From contig JACCZV010000187.1 of NCBI GenBank assembly GCA_013695775.1, forward strand, positions 1 to 17,322: a stretch of 17,322 nucleotides of DNA, written 5' to 3'. Position numbers and translations under genes: made by a program. This DNA comes from Chitinophagales bacterium (lineage in GTDB: Bacteria > Bacteroidota > Bacteroidia > Chitinophagales > UBA10324). The notes under the pieces were generated by a model that searched no databases, was not told the DNA's origin, and worked only from the letters and a program-made list of their open reading frames with translations. Positions 14,019 through 17,322 of this stretch are shown here, one piece after another (the first letter of the stretch is position 1; every line of letters begins with the position of its first letter).

Positions 14019-14786
14019 TCATGATCTTTCGAGAACATGAGGATGCAGCTCAAGCAGCGTCTTTACAGGGTTTAACAGGCGCGTATAATTATTTTTCCAA
14101 AAAAAACGATTCATCAATTTCGCAGTCCAGGGCAGCGACTGATCCAAAATTTTATTTTCCTCCACCGACAAAGAATCATGAAGCCAGGGCACCATATAAG
14201 ATAGATAGCGCACCGGAGCTTTCCGTTTTACCTCGTTCTCTATTTTTCGCTGTTCGTTGATGGTAAAATGTGCCTTCATCTTTTCAAGAATATATGCCTC
14301 TTCTTTCATAATATGGGCATTAAAAACGTTTAATAGTGCGTCGGTATGCAACTGTAGTTCTTTGCACAATAAGACTTTTTTATCTGTTCTTTCCAGCTCT
14401 CCTATAACACGTTTTATCTCATCAATCAAAAACTGGATCCTATTGTGCTCCACTTCCATCTCCTCAATAGTCTCTGATGGCTGCTCCATCTTCTTTTCAA
14501 CTGCACGAAAGAGCAGATCATCTTCCGCCGCATGATGAGCCTCCATCATATTCCAAAAAAAATCATACCATCGGTTGAGCAGATGCAATTCTTCCTGCGA
14601 AAGTCTCTCAATACGCAACGCGATTGTATTTAACATCTCGGCATCGCGCATCAGAGCGCGATGGGCAAAAAAAGAACCGTGCATCACAAACTGATTCATA
14701 GACAGGAAGCCATCTTTATCGTCTGCAAAAATAGCAAAACCAAGCTGCTGCTCCGGATGCTTTATGTTGATAGAATATCGTGTCAC
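14019..14786 (-). CDS. Hemerythrin-like HHE-domain protein
   Basis: This 255-residue, largely helical cytosolic protein has one hemerythrin/HHE cation-binding four-helix bundle. Candidate diiron ligands are H42 (FFAHRALMRD), H84 or H85 and E88 (MEAHHAAED), H114 (EVEHNRI), and H158 with E162 (FNAHIMKEE). Such proteins bind oxygen, nitric oxide or iron, or help repair iron-sulfur clusters. The C-terminal ~75 residues (from about 180) carry VPWLHD and SLPWTAKLMNRFF...YTRLLNPV, an extension seen in the longer members, whose job is not known to me. The ATG start is followed by MTRYSINIKHP with no signal peptide. The gene converges on dnaJ and is divergent from the efflux adaptor across 84 bases. 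The family is sure; the physiological ligand is not. Confidence 0.82.
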   Translation of the reverse strand: MTRYSINIKHPEQQLGFAIFADDKDGFLSMNQFVMHGSFFAHRALMRDAEMLNTIALRIERLSQEELHLLNRWYDFFWNMMEAHHAAEDDLLFRAVEKKMEQPSETIEEMEVEHNRIQFLIDEIKRVIGELERTDKKVLLCKELQLHTDALLNVFNAHIMKEEAYILEKMKAHFTINEQRKIENEVKRKAPVRYLSYMVPWLHDSLSVEENKILDQSLPWTAKLMNRFFWKNNYTRLLNPVKTLLELHPHVLERS

Positions 14787-14820
14787 TTATTGTTCTTTAA
14801 CCTTCTATTCATTTACGGCT

Positions 14821-14839
14821 TACCTTTGAATTAATTTTG
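14821..14839 (+). promoter_or_regulatory. Two candidate -7 elements for the efflux operon
   Basis: TACCTTTG (14821-14828) and TAATTTTG (14832-14839) both match TAnnTTTG perfectly and lie 32-50 bases before the adaptor start. Neither has a clean TTTG at the usual distance; TTTA (14796-14799) lies 21 bases before the first. They sit in the divergent gap with the hemerythrin-like gene. Confidence 0.45.
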
Positions 14840-14870
14840 TTCCCATACAGAAACGGCCGGGCTTGATTAT

Positions 14871-15932
14871 ATGTCGCGCATTACACGCATAATTTTAATT
14901 TCTATAGCCTCCCTTTTCTTATTCTTCACAATAAAAAAAATTATTGCTCCCGACCCTGCAATCTCTAATGTACCACAGAAAAAGGGAGGTGGCCCCATCT
15001 TAGCCGAATACAAAATCATCACTGATACTTCCCTTACCTACAAATTGCAAACAACCGGCAGCATTCGTGCTAACGAGCAGGTGGATATAGTGAGTGAGCT
15101 TCCTGGTAAGATCACAAAAATCTATTTTAAAGAGGGAAGCACCGTAAAGAGAGGAGCATTGTTGTTTAAGCTGGATGATGCGTCCTTACAGGCGCAGAAA
15201 AAGAAACTTGAAGTCTCTGCATCCCTTCCATTAGAGAATGAGCGGCGCATAAAAGTATTGTTGGATAAAGGAGGAACGAGCCAGCAGGAATATGATGAGG
15301 CACTGAATAACCTTCAAACCATTCAGTCCGATCTGGAACTGATCAAAGTACAACTTGAAAAAACAGAGATCCGCGCTCCGTTTTCAGGAAAGGTCGGCCT
15401 GCGCAATGTGAGTGAAGGAGCCTATGTGTCAGCCAATACCATATTAACCTCACTTCAGGATATTAATAAAATAAAGATCGATTTTTCTTTGCCCGAAAAA
15501 TATGCCGCGATAATAAGGATGGATCAGAAGATATTGTTTATTGTGGAGAATGATACTCAGCAGTTCACAGCAACCATTGCTGCAACTGAACCGGCTGTAG
15601 ATCCGTCCACACGTGCCTTGATGGTTAGAGCAATTTCAGGAAATGGAGAGGGCAAACTTATTCCGGGTACATCAACAACCATTTCCATTGATTTAAATGA
15701 ATCCGATTCAACAATAATGGTTCCGACCAGCGCCTTGATACCCCAGTCAACCGGGTTTAGCGCTTACATAATCAGGGAGGGAAAAGCTGTTGCCCGTGTT
15801 ATAAAAACCGGCTACCGCGATGAAAACAATGTTCAGGTGCTTCACGGTCTTGACAGAGGCGATACGCTGATAACCACCAACATTCTAATGTTAAGACCCC
15901 AGGTTGAAGTAAGGCCCGTTTTAAAAAAATAA
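14871..15932 (+). CDS. RND efflux periplasmic adaptor (membrane fusion protein, HlyD/AcrA family)
   Basis: This 353-residue protein links an inner-membrane RND pump to an outer-membrane channel. Residues 7-21 form an N-terminal hydrophobic anchor; no lipobox Cys follows. The first half of the lipoyl-like domain is at about 55-102 (VDIVSELPGKITKIYFKEGS), a short alpha-hairpin at 103-164, and the second lipoyl half at 165-200 (IRAPFSGKVGLRNVSEGAYV). The beta-barrel is at about 205-270 with a DPSTRALMVRA strand, and the membrane-proximal domain at about 275-350 (VPTSALIPQ, GLDRGDTLITTNILMLRPQ). The hairpin is of ordinary short length. The RND pump gene begins 102 bases downstream. The substrate cannot be predicted from the adaptor. 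Confidence 0.92.
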   Translation: MSRITRIILISIASLFLFFTIKKIIAPDPAISNVPQKKGGGPILAEYKIITDTSLTYKLQTTGSIRANEQVDIVSELPGKITKIYFKEGSTVKRGALLFKLDDASLQAQKKKLEVSASLPLENERRIKVLLDKGGTSQQEYDEALNNLQTIQSDLELIKVQLEKTEIRAPFSGKVGLRNVSEGAYVSANTILTSLQDINKIKIDFSLPEKYAAIIRMDQKILFIVENDTQQFTATIAATEPAVDPSTRALMVRAISGNGEGKLIPGTSTTISIDLNESDSTIMVPTSALIPQSTGFSAYIIREGKAVARVIKTGYRDENNVQVLHGLDRGDTLITTNILMLRPQVEVRPVLKK

Positions 15933-15997
15933 TGAGAGGGATTTAAAACATCCGAATGAATGACAGACAAACCAATTAATTAATTGTATATATAGTG

Positions 15998-16017
15998 GAT
16001 TTTAACACTTTAAAATC
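15998..16017. repeat. Perfect inverted repeat just before the RND pump gene
   Basis: GATTTTAA (15998-16005) and TTAAAATC (16010-16017) form an 8-bp stem with a CACT loop, ending 17 bases before the pump ATG. It is A/T-rich, so the hairpin is weak. It may be an operator, an mRNA feature in the adaptor-pump gap, or chance. Confidence 0.4.
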
Positions 16018-16034
16018 GTGAATGTAGATACAAG

Positions 16035-17322
16035 ATGAGCAGCCTTAGTTCAACCTCCATAGACCGACCTGTTCTCAGCATCGTGATGTCGCTATTGCTG
16101 GTATTGCTCGGTATTGTTGGTTTCTTTTATTTAGGCATACGCGAATATCCCGCTGTAGATCCTCCTACGGTGACGGTTACCACCTCCTACACGGGTGCAA
16201 ATGCCGACATCATAGAATCGCAGATCACCGAACCTCTTGAAGAAGCTCTTAATGGCATTGAAGGCATTCGTACCATCTCCTCCACTTCGCGTGAGCAATC
16301 AAGCGTGATAAATGTGGAGTTTAACCTCAATGCCGATCTTGAGGCAGCAGCAAATGATGTTCGGGACAGGGTGTCAAGGGCCATTAGACTTCTGCCAAGA
16401 GATGTGGATCCGCCTGTAGTTGAAAAATCAGATGCCAACTCCGAGCCAATCATCTTTATGACGTTACGCAGCGACAGCCGCGACATCATGCAGGTAAATG
16501 AGCTTGCTACCAACGTCATTAAGGAACGTATACAGACCATTGAGGGAGTTAGCGGTGTTCGGATTTTCGGAGAGAAAAAATATTCAATGCGGCTATGGCT
16601 CGATCCTGCAAAGATGGCTGCCTTTGCCCTTACCCCTATTGATGTGCAGAATGCAGTAGACAGAGAAAATGTAGAGCTGCCCTCCGGAAGAATTGAAGGG
16701 AACGAAACTGAGCTTGCAATAAGAACCATTGGAAGACTTACTACCCCTGACGAGTTCAACAACCTCATCATAAAGGAAGCAGATGGTACCATTATTCACC
16801 TAAAGGATATTGGTCACGCATTGCTGGGCCCAGAGAATGAACGCAACGCTGTAAAGCGCAACCTCATACCCATGATTGGCATCGCCATTACTCCGCAGCC
16901 CGGTGCAAATGCTGTTGCAATTGCCGATGAATTTTATAAGCGTCTTGCTCAGCTTAAGAAGGAGATTCCTACTGATTATTCTCTCGAGATCGGTTATGAC
17001 TTTACCACCTTTATCCGTAATACCATCCATGAAGTGCAGGACACTTTACTCGTTGCTTTTTTACTCGTTATACTTATCATCTTTCTTTTCCTTCGCGACT
17101 GGCGATCAACAATTATTCCCGTAGTTGCAATACCCATCTCCATCATCGCTGCTTTTTTCATTATGTACGTCGCGGGCTTTTCAATAAACGTATTAACGCT
17201 GGTAGCAATCATTCTATCTATCGGATTGGTTTGTGACGATGCCATTGTAGTGCTTGAAAACATTTATTCTAAAGTGGAACATGGCGAAACCCCTCTCAAA
17301 GCAGCACGGGAGGGTTCAAGGG
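16035..17322 (+). CDS. RND efflux transporter permease (AcrB/MexB-like), 3' end outside window
   Basis: The frame stays open from the ATG at 16035 to the window edge: 429 codons, about 40% of a usual ~1050-residue pump. The N-terminus SSLSSTSIDRPVLSIV leads into transmembrane helix 1 (about 14-33), then the periplasmic porter domain from PAVDPPTVTVTTSYTGANADIIESQ onward. Later porter blocks include DVDPPVVEKSDANSEPI and the GVRIFGEKKYSMRLWLDP region. TM2 starts near 337, and TM4 carries GLVCDDAIVVLENIY with the proton-relay pair D401-D402, equivalent to AcrB D407-D408. The Cys before the Asp pair is usually Val. The gene is partnered with the upstream adaptor. Proton-driven export is expected; drug or metal specificity cannot be read, though the hydrophobic-amphiphilic (HAE) branch fits better than the metal branch. 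Confidence 0.93.
   Translation, partial: MSSLSSTSIDRPVLSIVMSLLLVLLGIVGFFYLGIREYPAVDPPTVTVTTSYTGANADIIESQITEPLEEALNGIEGIRTISSTSREQSSVINVEFNLNADLEAAANDVRDRVSRAIRLLPRDVDPPVVEKSDANSEPIIFMTLRSDSRDIMQVNELATNVIKERIQTIEGVSGVRIFGEKKYSMRLWLDPAKMAAFALTPIDVQNAVDRENVELPSGRIEGNETELAIRTIGRLTTPDEFNNLIIKEADGTIIHLKDIGHALLGPENERNAVKRNLIPMIGIAITPQPGANAVAIADEFYKRLAQLKKEIPTDYSLEIGYDFTTFIRNTIHEVQDTLLVAFLLVILIIFLFLRDWRSTIIPVVAIPISIIAAFFIMYVAGFSINVLTLVAIILSIGLVCDDAIVVLENIYSKVEHGETPLKAAREGSR

Noticed and set aside
16187..16792. 201-codon open frame antisense to the RND pump gene
   Set aside because: The plus-strand frame is an unambiguous RND transporter. The antisense product is a Ser/Arg/Met-rich shadow with no family features.
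1..17322. Search for CRISPR arrays, phage or defence islands, toxin-antitoxin pairs, insertion sequences, tRNA and rRNA genes
   Set aside because: No regularly spaced repeats, transposase, integrase, nuclease or RNA gene signature was seen; gene content is housekeeping and envelope functions with no codon-use break.

Overview
The window reads as ordinary chromosomal DNA of a member of the Bacteroidota, probably of the Chitinophagales/Sphingobacteriales/Flavobacteriales type. The evidence is a C-terminal type IX secretion (T9SS) sorting domain of type A at the left edge and one of type B (PNAFTPNGDGLND) on a large PKD protein, a GldH gliding-motility lipoprotein, Bacteroidota-style HolB and RicT proteins, few Shine-Dalgarno sequences, and several upstream matches to the Bacteroidota promoter pattern (-33 TTTG, -7 TAnnTTTG). 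I see no phage, insertion sequence, integrase, CRISPR array, rRNA or tRNA.

Layout. 1-1225: the tail of a secreted T9SS protein, converging on an exported protein of unknown function. 1226-4968: a pterin synthase (PTPS/QueD family) diverges from holB across a ~300-base spacer holding REP-like repeats; holB is followed by ricT and gldH on the same strand. 5123-7002: an O-methyltransferase and a secreted GH73/LysM peptidoglycan hydrolase, close together and codirectional. 7030-11672, all on the minus strand: an SDR-type reductase, a clear intrinsic terminator, anmK (anhydro-MurNAc kinase), and a 777-residue secreted PKD/Ig-like protein with its own promoter. 11913-13960: grpE and dnaJ, separated by a ~230-base gap with a tandem repeat and a REP-like hairpin. 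14019-17322: a hemerythrin-like protein (minus) divergent from an RND efflux adaptor and the first 429 codons of the RND pump, which runs off the right edge.

The genes fall into housekeeping and envelope groups. HolB serves the replication clamp loader, and GrpE/DnaJ the DnaK chaperone cycle. GldH belongs to the gliding/T9SS apparatus, and the two T9SS-tagged proteins are possible cargo of such a system. The GH73 hydrolase and AnmK both concern peptidoglycan, cleavage and recycling respectively, though they are not in one operon. The adaptor and RND pump form an efflux system whose outer-membrane partner is not visible here.

I found no convincing new multi-gene system. The most interesting points are the holB-ricT-gldH linkage, with a Cys-rich N-terminal module on RicT; the PTPS-type active site of the pterin synthase; and the REP-like palindromes in two intergenic regions.
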